This document shows positions 11,401 to 23,968 of a stretch of DNA of 64,000 nucleotides, in pieces; within the stretch, counting starts at the first letter, position 1, and each line of letters begins with the position of its first letter. The position numbers were made by a program, and so were the translations under genes. The notes under the pieces are model-generated. The model did no database searches. It was not told the DNA's origin and saw nothing but the letters and a program-made list of their open reading frames with translations. The stretch covers positions 806,001-870,000 of the forward strand of contig NC_085890.1 in NCBI RefSeq assembly GCF_035222375.1, given 5' to 3'. The DNA comes from Podospora pseudocomata (lineage: Eukaryota; Ascomycota; Sordariomycetes; Sordariales; Podosporaceae).

Positions 11401-11880
11401 GGTGGTGGGTATAACAATCACTACCGCGGCAACAACAATAACAACAACCAGTCTCAGGGGTATGGGAATGGGTATGGTAATGGGGGTGGATATGGTGGTG
11501 GGCAACAACAGTTCCCTCCTGTTCCTCCTCCGGGCTGGCAGCCGCCGGTCCCTCCTGGGTTTCCCGGGTTTGGGCAGGGTGGTCCGCCGCCGGCGCCGCC
11601 GGGGTATGTGCCGCCTTATCAGCAGGGGTATCACCAACCGCCGCCGCCGAACAGGTATGCCATGCCGCCGGTGCCGCCGCCGGGGGCTTATGGTGGTGGT
11701 GGTGGGTATGGGGGACAGGGTCAAGGGGGTTATCAGCAGGGTCGGCAGCATGATCAGTATCGGCCTCAGGGACAGCATGATATGTATCGGCCTCCTCAGG
11801 GAGGACAAGACAGGAGACGGGATGGGGGACGGGGTGGTGGCGGTGGGGGTTATAGGGATAATAGGGATTATCGGAGGTAA
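8457..11880 (+). CDS. rat1: 5'-3' exoribonuclease Rat1/Xrn2
   Basis: Five exons: 8457-8766, 8818-9460, 9528-9592, 9655-11113 and 11172-11880, giving 1061 aa. All introns are 50-67 nt with GT...AG ends, and CTAAC or CTGAC branch points are visible in most. The N-terminal nuclease is unmistakable: [15 protein letters not shown] at the start, [14 protein letters not shown], the catalytic acidic stretch [34 protein letters not shown] and [20 protein letters not shown] zinc knuckle ([14 protein letters not shown]) typical of fungal Rat1 lies in exon 2. The C-terminal 200 residues are Gly/Asn/Tyr/Pro/Gln-rich. Rat1 is nuclear: it degrades RNA 5' to 3', drives torpedo termination by Pol II and trims rRNA and snoRNA precursors, with Rai1 as partner. 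The ATG at 8457 matches the invariant family start. Confidence 0.96.
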
Positions 11881-13472
11881 GGGGGAAGGTGTTGTGTTAT
11901 GAGCAGATGAGTGGGAGTTGGCAGTTGGCAGTTGGGGTTGTATAACTTGTGTGTGGGTAGGGCTATGATTTGTATCGTGGCGATTGTTTGGTGTGCTATA
12001 CGGTTTGATTACATGCATGCAAACACATTGTGGGACATTTCATCATGGGTGATAAAGGAGTTATGCTCTTGTAGTAGCTTGTGGATATAATTTGAACCAC
12101 TATTGCATTACGACGTCAGTGGAGATTTGATAATTTCTAGAGAATTATAACTAGCGGGTTTCATTAGTCTTGTTTGATTTGGTGTTTTGGGATACCGGCA
12201 TATTTGCTATTTCGGGGGGTTGGATGAAATAGGAAAGTAATTCATGCTGTACAGAATATTGTTTTTCTCGAGGCATTGATCGTCAGTCGAACAAAGGAAT
12301 TGATGATCTGCGCGGAGGCTTGGGATAGTGCAATCGAAGCCCCTCACTTGCCGTGTGGTGAGAATAAAGAAAATGGGCATGGGCATGGGATGGGTGCTCG
12401 ATGGGCAATGTAACATTTTTGGTGTTGTGGTGGTGGTGGTGGTCACAGTGGGAACGGTGAGCGGACAAGCGCGGGAAGAAGGACGGCAGAGAGGACTGTC
12501 CGGGGCGGTGAGCATGGGGGGCTAGAGATGATGAAACAGCACGCAAACAACCTGGCAAACCCACCACCCTCATGCTGCCTGCCCCGGCATTGTTCAGAGG
12601 TGCGAATCTGGCGATCTAGTTCGTGGGAAAGGAGAGAAGAGAGACTCGAAATCGGTGGACAGGCCCCCTAGGCAGTTGAAGATTGTTGCTGATTTTTGTT
12701 AGGGGTCCCCGCTTACCTAGGTACGGTAGGTCCCTCCCCGCCCGCACCAGCCACCTACTCTCCTAACCCTCCCCCATACACTACCTACTATTATCTCCTC
12801 CACTCCATCCCGTGCTCCAAGCGTGCCGCAATCCGGCGTGTGTCCCATCCTGCGTTTCCGGCCGACTACCCACCCACCCCCCAAGTTTCGGTTCGTTCGT
12901 GGGTGCCTGTCCTTTCAAGTCGGTGGGTGTGTGTGTGGGTGCCTGGCCTGGTTGTTGCTTTTGCATTAGCTAGCCTTACGGGTGGTTTTTTTTATTACTT
13001 ATTTTTTCTTCCTTTGCATTGGCCCTCTTTTAGTGACGAGAAAAGCAAAGCAAAAGGCATAGCTACTATCAGACACAGACGCCGACGACAAAGGACCAGA
13101 GAAAAGAGAGAAAGGAGGTACGGATATACCGCCGTCTTGCTTGCATCTTTAGCTGCCCGCCGCATGATCGGTGCGACGACGATCGACACCACCAACACCC
13201 ACCACCACCACCACCCGTGAAAGCTTCCAATTTGACTGCAACGATTGCAAAACACGGCGCGGTTCGGATTGTGGAAGGGAGGAGAAGGATAATTATATCT
13301 TTTGGACTTGATTTCACGGCATCCATCCTCAACCAAAGCCTCGGCGATAGCTCCCAACCAGCAGCAGCAGCTTCGCGAACCCCCAACGCAAACAAAAAAC
13401 AGCTTGCAAAGAGGAGGACCTCCCCCTAATCATGAGAAGAAGGCGGAACGGACCTACTAGAATCGACGCACA
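11881..13472. other. Intergenic between rat1 and the Ras-GAP gene
   Basis: 1.6 kb with no supported gene. It includes the rat1 3' region, a (TGG)n patch near 12427-12443, a CCTAGG-containing stretch near 12714-12732, GT-rich sequence near 12930-12950 and a (CAC)n patch at 13195-13217. The right end is the promoter and leader of the Ras-GAP gene. Open frames here are low-complexity and lack motifs. Confidence 0.55.
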
Positions 13473-16400
13473 ATGAATGGTGACGCCCTGGTGGGCAGCC
13501 TGGTGGAGAGGCTGAGCTCAAGGGTAAGGTGTTTTTGATGGACATGATGAAGGAGAAAGAGTGCTTTGCTTTTTTTTTTTTTCCTCGGGAGAGATTCTGG
13601 AAGCTAACTGCTTTTCTCGGACGACACACAGCTCCCCCACCGTACCGGCTCGCCTACCTCTGATTTCGCTCAAGACGAAGTTGTCTTGAAGACGCGCTCG
13701 ACACTCGTCAACCTCAGCGCCCTCGGGTCCATCGCGCTCGTTCTAGACGCCCTCCTGACCGTGCTCAAGGAGCAGGCCCAGCCCTTTCGAGCTCTTCTAT
13801 CCCACCCACCGCATATAATACTTTCCGAGCTCTACATCCTCAAGCTCATCGCCGACTGCTGCGCCAGCCACTGGTACGGCTCCCAGAATGGCCCGATTAC
13901 CTGCAGCAGCGATGGATCAAGGTCGGGGACATCCTCCCCTACCTTGGCCGGCGAGGGCCCCTTGTCCCCTGCTCAGAGAGCCACCTTTTACCCGCCCGAG
14001 TCTCTGAGCGAGAGCCTTCTAGCTCGCGTGTTTGAGGCGATCAAGGTGCTTTTTGAGCCCATACCCGAGAATTATATCCTCCCAGCTAAGACCATCCTCG
14101 ATGACACCTCGGCCAAGCATATCACTTTGCCCACCCCCGAAGAACCGACTCGAACACCACTCTCCACCCCGTCGAGCGAACCCCCCGAGACGAGCCGGCT
14201 GCTGGGGGCTCAAGCAGCCGCGATAGAAGCTCACATCAAGCTCATCGTGGAATACGTTACGGCCTCGAGCTGGCCCAAAGCATTTGAATACTTCCGCAAC
14301 GTCATCTACGCCGTCCGAGCCAATGCGCCACCCCAGGGCACCCCCATCCCCAACGCCGCCGCCGCCGAAGAGGAACGCTCCGCCTTGATTATGCTCAGGC
14401 TTGTTTCGTTCTTTTGGGTCGACGCCCAGAAACTGAGTCTTGTTATTCAAGAGTTTTGTTCCAGCTTTTTGCACTTTAGAAAGTCGTTTCAGAACACGGT
14501 CGCGGTGGTGACGCCGCTGTTGATTACAAGGTGGTTGGACAGGTACCCGGAGGAGTTTATTGCTATCCATTCGATACAGAAGCGGAGGGAGAACGCGCCG
14601 GATACGCTGTTTGACATGACGCAGACGGTGGTGGATAACGGGCGGAGGAGGGCGGTGCTGTATCCGATGCAGATGACGTTGCTGTTTTTGCTGCCGGACG
14701 TGTTTGAGGTGGCGAGCAACATGCGCGAGGCCAAGTCGGGGGGTATGGCGAAGAAGGTGCAGTTTTTGGAGGGGTTGAGGAAGGCGTTACGGAATCGGAA
14801 TGAGCAGGCTGCTTATTGTTTGGTGCTGTTGCTGCGAGCGGCGAGGCATTTTGACGCGGAGAGCGACAGTGCCTTGGTTTCGTACGCGATGGATGTGCAG
14901 GATGAGGTGAGGGATGCGGTTTTTAGGCGGTTTCCTCCGGGGAGCGGTGAGGGAGGGGGGATGTTTGAGCAGGATGTCATGACGGCGGCGTTTGTCTCGT
15001 TGAGTCACTTGAACTTTGAGAGCTGTGTCGACTCGTTGGCTTTGACGTGTCTGGCGCCGAGTGCGCCGCACAGCTTCAAGATTACGGTTATACAGGCTTG
15101 TGCGTACTTTGCGAGGCTGGAGGAGAGGGGGAGGTACCAGCCGCTGTTCTCGGCGGCGAGCGCGTTCATTCAGGGGCAGCTGCATACCATGAGTGAGCTG
15201 CTGCATGAGGGGTATATCGAGGATCAGGTTGGGCAGAGGAAGGTGTTGGAGAGTGGGGGGATGGTGAGCATGGTGAGCAATGTGTTGAACTTTTTGGATG
15301 CGAGCCCGATGACGCTTTTTGAGGGGCCGCCGACCGAGAAGAGCGAGAGGGATCATTTTTATGAGGAGAATTTGGAGGCGTTGATTAGCTGTATTATTGC
15401 GAGCGATGAGGGGATCAGGAGGTTGGCGACGGGGGTGGCGAGACGGTTGTTTGGGGATGAGAAGTTTATGATGACTGTAAGGGCGAGTAAGGGGATTAGT
15501 TCGACGGGGTTCAAGACGAACTTTTGGAGGTTGACGTGAGTTTCCCTGATGTGACCGAGGGAGGGAGTGGAAGGATGGATGGAAAATGCTGACAGGGTTA
15601 TAGGTCGCTCATATTGATCTTGATATGTGATAGGGCGAGGTGGCCGAGCACGGCGGATGGGCTGAGGGCTGTTCAGGGGTATTTGGAGTCGAGGCTGCAT
15701 TTGTTAACTTCGATTCCGGAGTTGGGCAAGATCTCCGAGGATGTTCCTGAGAGGACGGCTGCTTCGACAAAGTTGGAGACGTTGTTTTTGCTGTCGCTTT
15801 GCTCGGCGGATATCGAAATCTGCCAGATCGTGACGTCGTGTATAGGAACGTTTCTCGAGGAGTGCAGGCTTATCGACACGACTCCTGCGACGGCCAAATC
15901 ATCACTTACGCTTTTGCGCAACGGAGAGGTGTTTGGTGAGATTTCGTCGAGGGATTTCAGGTTCACTGGGCTGGTTGCGTTCCAAAAGAGAATTAGGTCC
16001 CTCCTGAGGCGTATGCAATACCCTAGTGCCGGTATTCTGGATGCCTGGGAGCTGGTCTTTGAAAGATGGCTTCATTTGTCCAAGGATCTGTCTTTAATGG
16101 CAGTCGAAGGCGGACAAGAGAGAATGGTTGCCGAGTGGCGAAATTACTCGGGCTTCTTGGCCTCGCTGGGTGGTATTTGCACGGCCGAGCAGGCCATCAA
16201 TCACGAAGAGCCTTCCATCAGTGGGCTACGATGGATCGACAGGTTGTCTTCTGTGAATCATGAGGAGCCGCTGTTGAGTCAGTACCTGAAGTTGAGCGTT
16301 CAGCTTCTGGCATGCGCCAACGTCAGAATTCGTGAGACCATCAGGGAGGTCTTGTCAACCGAGGTCCCGCCTTCGCTGTATCAGCCCCTTTTCAAGGCAT

Positions 16401-19400
16401 TGGAGACGCAGCTTGATGTCCTCTTCACTGGGGCCATGGAGCCCAGTGTCAAGGGGCAAGACAACGACATTATCTTTGCAGAGCAGTCCTCTTCTCTGCT
16501 GAAGGCACTGGTGGAAAGGCTTGATACACCAACCGACCTCGGCGCGGCATCCTCTCTGCATCTCGGTGCTCTTTCTCTCAACTTTGCCAAGTTTCTGGAT
16601 GGCGTCCCTGACACTCCTTCCTGCTTGCGGGTGAAGATCAAGATCTGTCAGCTCTGCGAAGCTGTCACAAAACGAAAAGAGCATCTCAATCTGCGTGATG
16701 ATGTCCGCAACCGCAATCAGCTGCTCGAGTACATCTTTAGCTGGATCGCCCGGCCACGCTCACCACGTGGTGACAACACCGGCTACGGCAGCAACAGCAG
16801 TCGTGAGAACGAGATGGTGCGTGTCCAGCGGGACCTCGACAGGGCCTGCCTCAGAGCTTTGGCTGAACTCACTTACCGTCTTCCTCTTCAACCAGGCGAT
16901 GGTCAGACAGATGCTGGCACGAGTGAGCTCAAGTCACAGATGTTCCACCAGTACTTCAACCGCTTCCTCTCGCTGCTCAACATGGACTCGGCCAGCTCGG
17001 TCGAGTTTGGCAGCACTCACCGCGGTCATCAGTTCACCAAAGATGCTGATGTAGCCACGCCTGCTGATCTTGCTATTTCAATTTTATCGAACCTTCTCAG
17101 TGCCAACATCGATGTGGGACTGAAGCATTCGCTGAGCATAGGGTACCACGAGAATGTGGAGATCAGGACGGCGTTCCTCAAGGTGCTTCATAATATCCTG
17201 GTGCAGGGTACCGAGTTCAACAACCTCAGCGATGCGGCCGTGAGCGAAAAGTACGATGAGCTGATTGAGCTGTTAATCAACGACACCAGCTTGGCTACGG
17301 CGATGAGCGCCGTCTGCCCAAGTCACGACATGGACGAGCTAACCATTTCGTTATTGAACATCTTTGAGACGAGGGGGCTCACCTTTGTGTTACTCGAGGC
17401 TCTCATAAAACAAGAGGTCGACGATACGGAGAGCGAGCCTGAATTGCTCCGGAGAACGTCGGTGGCAAGCAAGATGCTGTCCATCTACGCCAAGTGGAAG
17501 GGCGTTGGGTATCTCAAGGGCACGCTGCAGAATGTGGTCGAACGGTTGATGCTGACGTCCAGGGACCTGAACCTGGAGCTTGACCCGACGAGGGTGACGA
17601 GTCCGGAGGAGCTGCAGACAAACGCGGAGCACCTGCAGATTGTGGCCAAGGTGTTTATCGACAACATCTGCGCTTCGACGGACAGCATGCCGGCGACATT
17701 TCGAAAGATTTGCAACATCATCTCGACGACGGTGGTGCAAAAGTTTCCGGACTCAAAGTACACGGCCGTGGGGGCGTTTATCTTTTTGAGGTTCTTTTGC
17801 CCGGCCATTGTGGCGCCCGAGGCCGAGGGGTTGGTGTCGACGCCGCCGTCAAAGGAGATGAGGAGGGGGTTGTTGCTGATCGCGAAGGTGGTGCAGAACT
17901 TGGCGAACAATGTGCTCTTTGGGGTCAAGGAGCCGTACATGTTTCCGCTTATTGAGTTTTTGACGAATAATATCTATCGGGTGACGACGTTTCTGAGGGA
18001 GATTTCGGTGGGTTTTTTTTTCTTTTCTTTTTTTTTTTTGGACATGAGAGATGAGGAAGAGGTTTTTGCTAACAAGATGATATCAGGCTCCTATGAGTAA
18101 TTTCGAGAATCCACCCAGTGGCGAGTCGTTCGACTTTGGTAGCTGTGTTGGACTGCACAGGTTTCTCTATGAGCATTGGGACCAGGTTCGGTTGAGGCTC
18201 AAGGCGCAGGAAAGACGAGAGCTGGTGAGGTCGCCTTCGGGAACGACACGCGCTCGGTCACCTGTTTTGGAGCCGCTGAGGAATTTGATTATGAATCACT
18301 TGGGCCCGACGCCGCTGGCGGTTACTTGGAACAGGCCACAGATCTCGGCAAACAGCCCACCGGCGTATTCCAGGTTCCAAGACTTTATGCTTCGCAATGC
18401 TTTCCGTAGCACGGAGTCTTTCCTTACCGCGAGAGCAGTCTATGATGGTGGTGAGAGCAAGGACGGGCTGTCTATCATTTGCATTATTCTCAGGAACATT
18501 GATGCCGAGTCGATTGATTACGACACGCTGATCTACTGCTACCTCAAGATTGCCAGCAGGCTGTGGCATCGTCCGTTTGGCCTGCTGATCGATGCCACCT
18601 GCTACAATGGGCAGACGGAACCGAAGGACGAGCTGTTCCAAAAGCTCGAACAGCTGACGCCCACCGAGCTGTCAAAGCAGCTGGCACGGATCTACATTTA
18701 CAACATGAACAGCGCCTGCAAGAAGTGCTTCCGCCGCGTTCTCAGGATATCAACCCGGAACGAAGCCAGCGTCTTCAGCCCCAACAACGTCGAGTACCAC
18801 CTCATCGGCAGCTTGCAGGACCTGCAGGCGCACTTCCACCTCAGCCAGCTGCACCTCCCCAAGGAGACCATCAGTGTGGTGACTGACACGCGATACGTCT
18901 TTCAGCCCATCACTAGGCTGTCCAAGTCCAAGGGCAAGATTGACGTGGTCATCAAGGTGGGCAGCCAGTTTGTTCAGGTGACCACCACCAAAAAGCAAGA
19001 CGTCCCCGGGTTCCGCCTCAACACGACTGTTAATGACATTTTCCGGTTGGGCGACGTGGACGAGGCGCCGACTTCGATCCAGACGGAGGATGACTCTGCT
19101 TTTGGGTTGCGGGCGGACAACGGCAAGATTGTCATGTACTTTACCAGTCCCAAAAAGGCGGATGTGCTGCAGGCGATCAGGGCTGCCAAGGCCAAATATG
19201 GGAAAGATACGAGAGCTCTCAAGTCGTTTGATCGGTTGATTCGACCGCAGGATGTGCCTGGGACGTTGCTCAACCTGGCGTTGACGAACCTGTCGAGCGG
19301 GGATCCGAGGCTGAGGCTGGCGTCGTATAACCTTTTGAGTGCGCTGTGCAAGGCTTTCAAGTTTAGCGCCGCGTCGATGCTGATGAGCGGGAAGGACATC

Positions 19401-21630
19401 TCCATCCCGCCTGACCCGTCGAGGTTTATTGTCGGCATCAGCAAGAAGCTCGCCCAGGCGGAGCCGCAGCTGACGTCGGATTTTCTGAATGAGTTCTTTG
19501 TCGGGTGGGACAGCTTTTCGGATGAGCAGAAGCCTCTTAGTTTGGAGTACATGGCTCCCTGGATTCCTAGCCTGCGGACGTCGCTCTTAGCGAGTGAAAG
19601 TGAGAGTGATAAGGGGAGGGAGAAGATTGCGGCGCTGTTCCGGAAGCTGATTGATATTACGCTTAATGATCCGACGCTGATGAATACACTGGGGCATTCG
19701 GTGTGGCCGGTTATCCAAAGGGATGAGGTGCTGCTGGACATTTTGCTTGATGAGATCATTAAGACGGCGCTGAGCATTGGGTTCATGGATGAGCAGACGG
19801 AGGTGTTGGCTTCGGTGGCGAGTCAGATTGGGACGATCACCCTCAGGGCGAGGTTCATCTCGCGGTTGAGGAAGGCGTTGAATCGGACTTCGCTCAGGCC
19901 GACGAGGTCGTTGCCGGATAATGCGGTTTGGAACGAGATTTGCGTCTTGCTTCAGTTTTGCAAGGCGTTGGCGTTTGACAGCGGGGTGCAGGCGCAGATG
20001 TACCTGGCCGAGATTTTTCACATTGTGACGATGCTGGCCAATACTGGCATGTCGGATGTGAGGGTGACGGTGCATCAGCTGTTGACCAACACGCTGCATT
20101 CGGCGTGCACGCACTTTGAGCTGGACGAGGCGAGGCAGGGGAAGATGAGGGCGACGTTGGAGATGTTGTCGGACAGCAAGAGCGAGATCTTTGTGAATTC
20201 GGTCATGTCGTTGAGGGATGGGGCGTCGATCTCGACTAATCAGGAGGCGGGGAGCACGCTGGGCGCGACGGAGAGCCTGGCGGCGATATTGTTTGAGACT
20301 TGCTCGGTTGCAGCGCCGTCGGTGGATTTGGCGAATGCGTGGAGGTCGAGGTGGATGAGTTTGGTTGCTAGCACGGCTTTTCAGAACAACCCGGCTATTC
20401 AGCCACGCGCTTTTACCGTCATGGGCTGTCTCGCGAGGGAAGAGGTTGATGATGATTTGCTTTATCAAGTCCTCGTCGCGCTGAGGAACAGCGTGGGCAG
20501 GTTTGGTGACGACACGAGCAGCGACATGCTCGTTGCCATTGTCACCTCCCTCTCCAAAATGATGGCCAAGCTCCCCTCTGCGTCACGATATGGTCTGCAG
20601 CTCTTCTGGCTGGCCATGTCCCTCTTGCGACTCGTCCCACCAAACCTGTTCAATTGCACCGCCATGTTCCTCGAGTCGGTCCTCACCAACATCAGCACTT
20701 CGGGTGACATGCGAGGAGAGAAGATGGTGCCCTATCTCCTCCAGGGTAGGGTCCAACTGGAAGAAGCGGCCCTCCACCTCGACGAGGCGTACGGCATTCA
20801 CTTCAACGCGGAAAACTTTCACTTTGCAGCCTGTGCCTGTCTTGTTCGGGGCCTCACAGACGCATTCACGAGGACAACAGCATTGAGAGTGCTGTCCACC
20901 TTTCTAGAAATGACAACCTGGAACGACCCGGCCCCACCACGAGGTAATCCTTTGTCCTCGTCCTTTTCAACCGACCGATCCATCCGCGACCTGGCCGGGT
21001 CCCCTTACATGGCCCTCATGCTCGCCCGAACGGTATCGATTGATGAATTACGAGAAAATCTCTGGTCGGTAGGCATCAACCCATCTGGTCTGTCGGATTT
21101 GGTATCACTCCGCTCAGCTCAGGACCTTGTCCTCCTCAAGGATAAAGACTTGCTTCTCAACACGGCCATCGAGCTGGTCGATTTTCAGTATCTGGACGAT
21201 GCGGTGCAGTACCGGAGTCTGCAGTGGCTGAACGAGGTTACGAGGGAGAGGCCGGGGGTGATGGGGCATTTGTTTGGGCATGTGGGGTGGTTGCTGGATG
21301 ATATTTTTAAGCACTGCCAGAGTTCGACGACGTTGGAGGCGGCGCATGTGCTGCTGCAGACGGGGTTGAGGTTTAGCACGCAGGAGCAGAGGCCGGATTT
21401 GGGGGAGACGTTGGAGGGGATGGGATTTGGGGGTTGTGGAGGAGCTGCGGGAGTAGTTTTGGGGGTGGGGGAGGGGTTGGGTTTGGAGGGGGATGGGATG
21501 GGGGGGATGATGGGGGAGGGGGGGAGAGGAGGTGTTTTGGGTTGACGGAGAGGTTGATTGAGGTGAGTTTTTGCCGCTGATTTGTCTCAGGAGAGTGAAG
21601 CTAACAAAGGGGTAGTTGATCATTATCTAA
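13473..21630 (+). CDS. ira1: Neurofibromin/Ira-type Ras GTPase-activating protein (apparent frameshift near 3' end)
   Basis: Exons 13473-13523, 13632-15535, 15604-18007, 18087-21562 and 21616-21630, about 2616 aa. The first exon is short (MNGDALVGSLVERLSSR). The Ras-GAP domain covers roughly residues 1190-1455: an arginine-finger candidate in LLRRTSVASK near 1268, and the FLR motif FLRFFCPAI at 1379-1387. A CRAL-TRIO/Sec14-like module (SIICIILRNID, about 1580 onward) and a PH-like module follow, as in neurofibromin. It should switch Ras off and so damp cAMP/PKA signalling. At 21429-21433 the frame must move by one base to reach a C-terminus ending CFGLTERLIE, then a canonical 53-nt intron (GTGAGT, GCTAAC, TAG) and a five-codon last exon (LIII, stop). 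Read literally, exon 4 instead stops at 21545 after a Gly-rich nonsense tail. Family assignment is firm; the end of the model is inferred. Confidence 0.9.
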
Positions 21631-22966
21631 TGGACCGGCTCATGATTTGGGGGTAATACTGGTGCGGGTAGGTGTTGCGGTTAGGGGAGGGTTTGGGTTG
21701 AGGGGTGTTGCATTTAATGAGGTTTCGTGGAGATGCATACAGTTGTTTGTGTGTGCTTTTTTTGTCAAATCTTTTGAAGAGGCTTGGTTTGGATCTGTGT
21801 GTGTTGGTGTTGGTGTAAGTGGAGTGGTTGCACAGTGTGTTGTTGTTGTTATTGCTGCTGTTGTTGCTGTTGATGTTCATTGGCGATTTTTGGGAAAGCA
21901 TATGGTGATTTTTTCTTTTTTTCTGTACATGCATTGTTTTTGGACGAGGGGGATAAGGGGGTTGGTTGGTTGGTTGATTGAAATGAGCGATATGAGAGAT
22001 ATGGAAGAGGGGGTGGAAAAGGAGGGTTTAAACGAGATACCTTGCCTATAATGAGAATAAAATGTTGAAGGGTCCAAGTGTGGTATCATGTTTACAACTA
22101 ACTACGGGGGAAGTTGCTGCTTTGGAAACATCATTGGCATGAATCGGTTAGCTTTGCTGTGGATAGGTATCATGCCCCCATTACCGAGCTGTTTGTTTTG
22201 TTTACATCCACATCTGTTCCCCTTGTCTTTGGAGCCCAGTTGTTTCCTCCGTATAGAACAAACCTCGGGGTTTATTACCGGTATGATCACCGGAAAGAAA
22301 CATCCTACAAACATTACCAGGTAGTTTACTTCACTGCCCTTTTCTCGCGATAGTATCATCAATACCCCGCTACCGACCTACCAAACGTGTGATCACCTCT
22401 CGTTTTACTCTCATTTTCGTTTCCAACTCGGTCTCTCCCCTCCGACCTATCGACCTGGGGGTGGGCGTGTCCGCAAAAGGTGTCAACCAATATGATCAGC
22501 CGTATTTTGAGGTCAGCAGAAATCCGACCCACCCAACCCGGGGAGCCGACGGGTCGGGTCCGCCTGCGGCACCGATGGGTAAGGGCTTGTTGTTGTTTTT
22601 GGGTCAGACGGTCTGTCAACTCAGATACCTACCTATTGAATCCGGCGGTGGTAGGAGATTGGCTGCGAGAAGAAAGAGAAAAAAAATAAGCGTGCTGCGC
22701 CCCTGGGTGTCTGAGGTGATGATTGACGATCTAGATATGCAATGGGATTGTTGTACGGGCATACGGCACACCCGTGTGGCATGTTGGGTAGCTAGGTGGG
22801 TTGCTTGCAGCGGCGCAGCTGGGGGGGGGGAGGTAGTGTATACTTTTGGTTTTGGCAGGTACAACGTAGTATTTTCAAGCCTGGCTGCTGCCATGTTACA
22901 CGAGTTTGGGATGTCAACAAACCCCCCCCCCCCTTGAAAATTCTGCTGCTGAGATGCGGTGCTTGG

Positions 22967-22996
22967 ATGGCATGGCATGGCATGGCATGGCATGGC
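22967..22996. repeat. (ATGGC)6 tandem repeat
   Basis: Six perfect copies of the pentamer ATGGC, seen directly. Probably a variable microsatellite. Confidence 0.92.
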
Positions 22997-23700
22997 AGGT
23001 TACGAATACGTTGGATAAGCAGGAAGGGACTGTCGTCAAAAGTGGATGCGATCTTTCAAGTCGGGATCAGTCGGTCTACTGATCCGGCATGGTCTACCCA
23101 AGTGCGCCCGGATGAAAATACACTAGATCCCGGAACACGACTGGCCCTCAATACAGGATACGGGACACCAAGAAAGTCCAGATTCCAAAATGTCTGAATT
23201 TGTCGGTCCTATTATTTCGTATAGCCGGGAAAAAAAGCGCGGCCAGACGTGGCCGGAGATGCGGAGGTTTTCGGGTTCAAGGAATCTTATTTTCGTATCT
23301 CTGGGGAGGTGTTGTTGCTGAGTGTGCTCGACCAAACATGATTCCAAAGTGCAAAATCCTACGCTATGTGATCCGGAGGCTCAAAATCATTCCATTGCCC
23401 ACACAGGAATAAGTAATTACCAATCACACAAACAACCATGCTTATGTCGTCGTCAATATCGGGTTTCCGGCGGCCATCCCCCCGGAGCAAAGGCCGAGCA
23501 CCGAACAACAGAAAATGAAAAAAACCGTCCAACAAAACCACACTTCGGCGTCTCCCGAAGGTCAAAACCCGCATTCCATGTCCCATTACGGAAAGGCGCA
23601 GGCACAGACACCCTTTTTTAGCAAGCGCCGTCATGTCTTGCATTAGCTCCCCCCAACTCCCATGTGGTGCAACCCTCCCACTTGCTATCTGGAAAATCTA

Positions 23701-23968
23701 GAAGCCACCACCCTTGCCACAAGATAATCGAGACACCAAAGTAGGTTTTAACATGCCTTGAAGGATAGTCCATATGCCTTTAAAGATAGTCCATAGGTCT
23801 TTAAAGATAGTTAATAGCCCTTGAAAGATAGTTTAAAGGCCTTTGAAGATAGCTAACAGGCCTTGAAAGATCGATCAAAGGCCTATTAACTTGCTTTTGA
23901 GGTATAGTTCATAGTATAATATGGGTTTAACGTACTTTAGTCTCAATTATTTTGTGGCAAGGGTGGCT
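23701..23968. mobile_element. MITE-like element with terminal inverted repeats
   Basis: The left end (from AAGCCACC at 23702) and the reverse complement of the right end (from 23968) share about 38 bases, including CCCTTGCCACAA, then ATAAT, GAGAC and AAAGTA; they differ by a 3-base indel and a few transitions. A TA dinucleotide flanks both sides (23699-23700 and 23969-23970), fitting a Tc1/mariner-type target duplication. The centre holds about six degenerate 21-22-base units around TTTGAAGATAG or TTAAAGATAG (about 23755-23885). There is no coding capacity. The family is not recognised by name. Confidence 0.7.
23755..23885. repeat. Degenerate 21-22-bp tandem repeat inside the inverted-repeat element
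   Basis: Units of the form CCTTTGAAGATAGYYNAYAGG repeat about six times (for example near 23755, 23777, 23798, 23819, 23840 and 23861), with substitutions that are mostly transitions. Confidence 0.7.

Noticed and set aside
11236-12018. 260-codon minus-strand frame opposite the rat1 tail
   Set aside because: Antisense of the Gly/Asn/Pro repeat region; Ile/Pro/Thr/Arg-rich and without motifs.
12696-13220. 174-codon frame upstream of the Ras-GAP gene
   Set aside because: Low-complexity, ends in a His run from a CAC repeat, no homologous pattern.
19587-20468. 293-codon minus-strand frame inside the Ras-GAP gene
   Set aside because: Arg/His/Gln-rich shadow of the coding strand.
21429-21433. Programmed -1 ribosomal frameshift in the Ras-GAP gene
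   Set aside because: No X-XXY-YYZ slippery heptamer and no clear downstream structure; a missing base in a G run is simpler.
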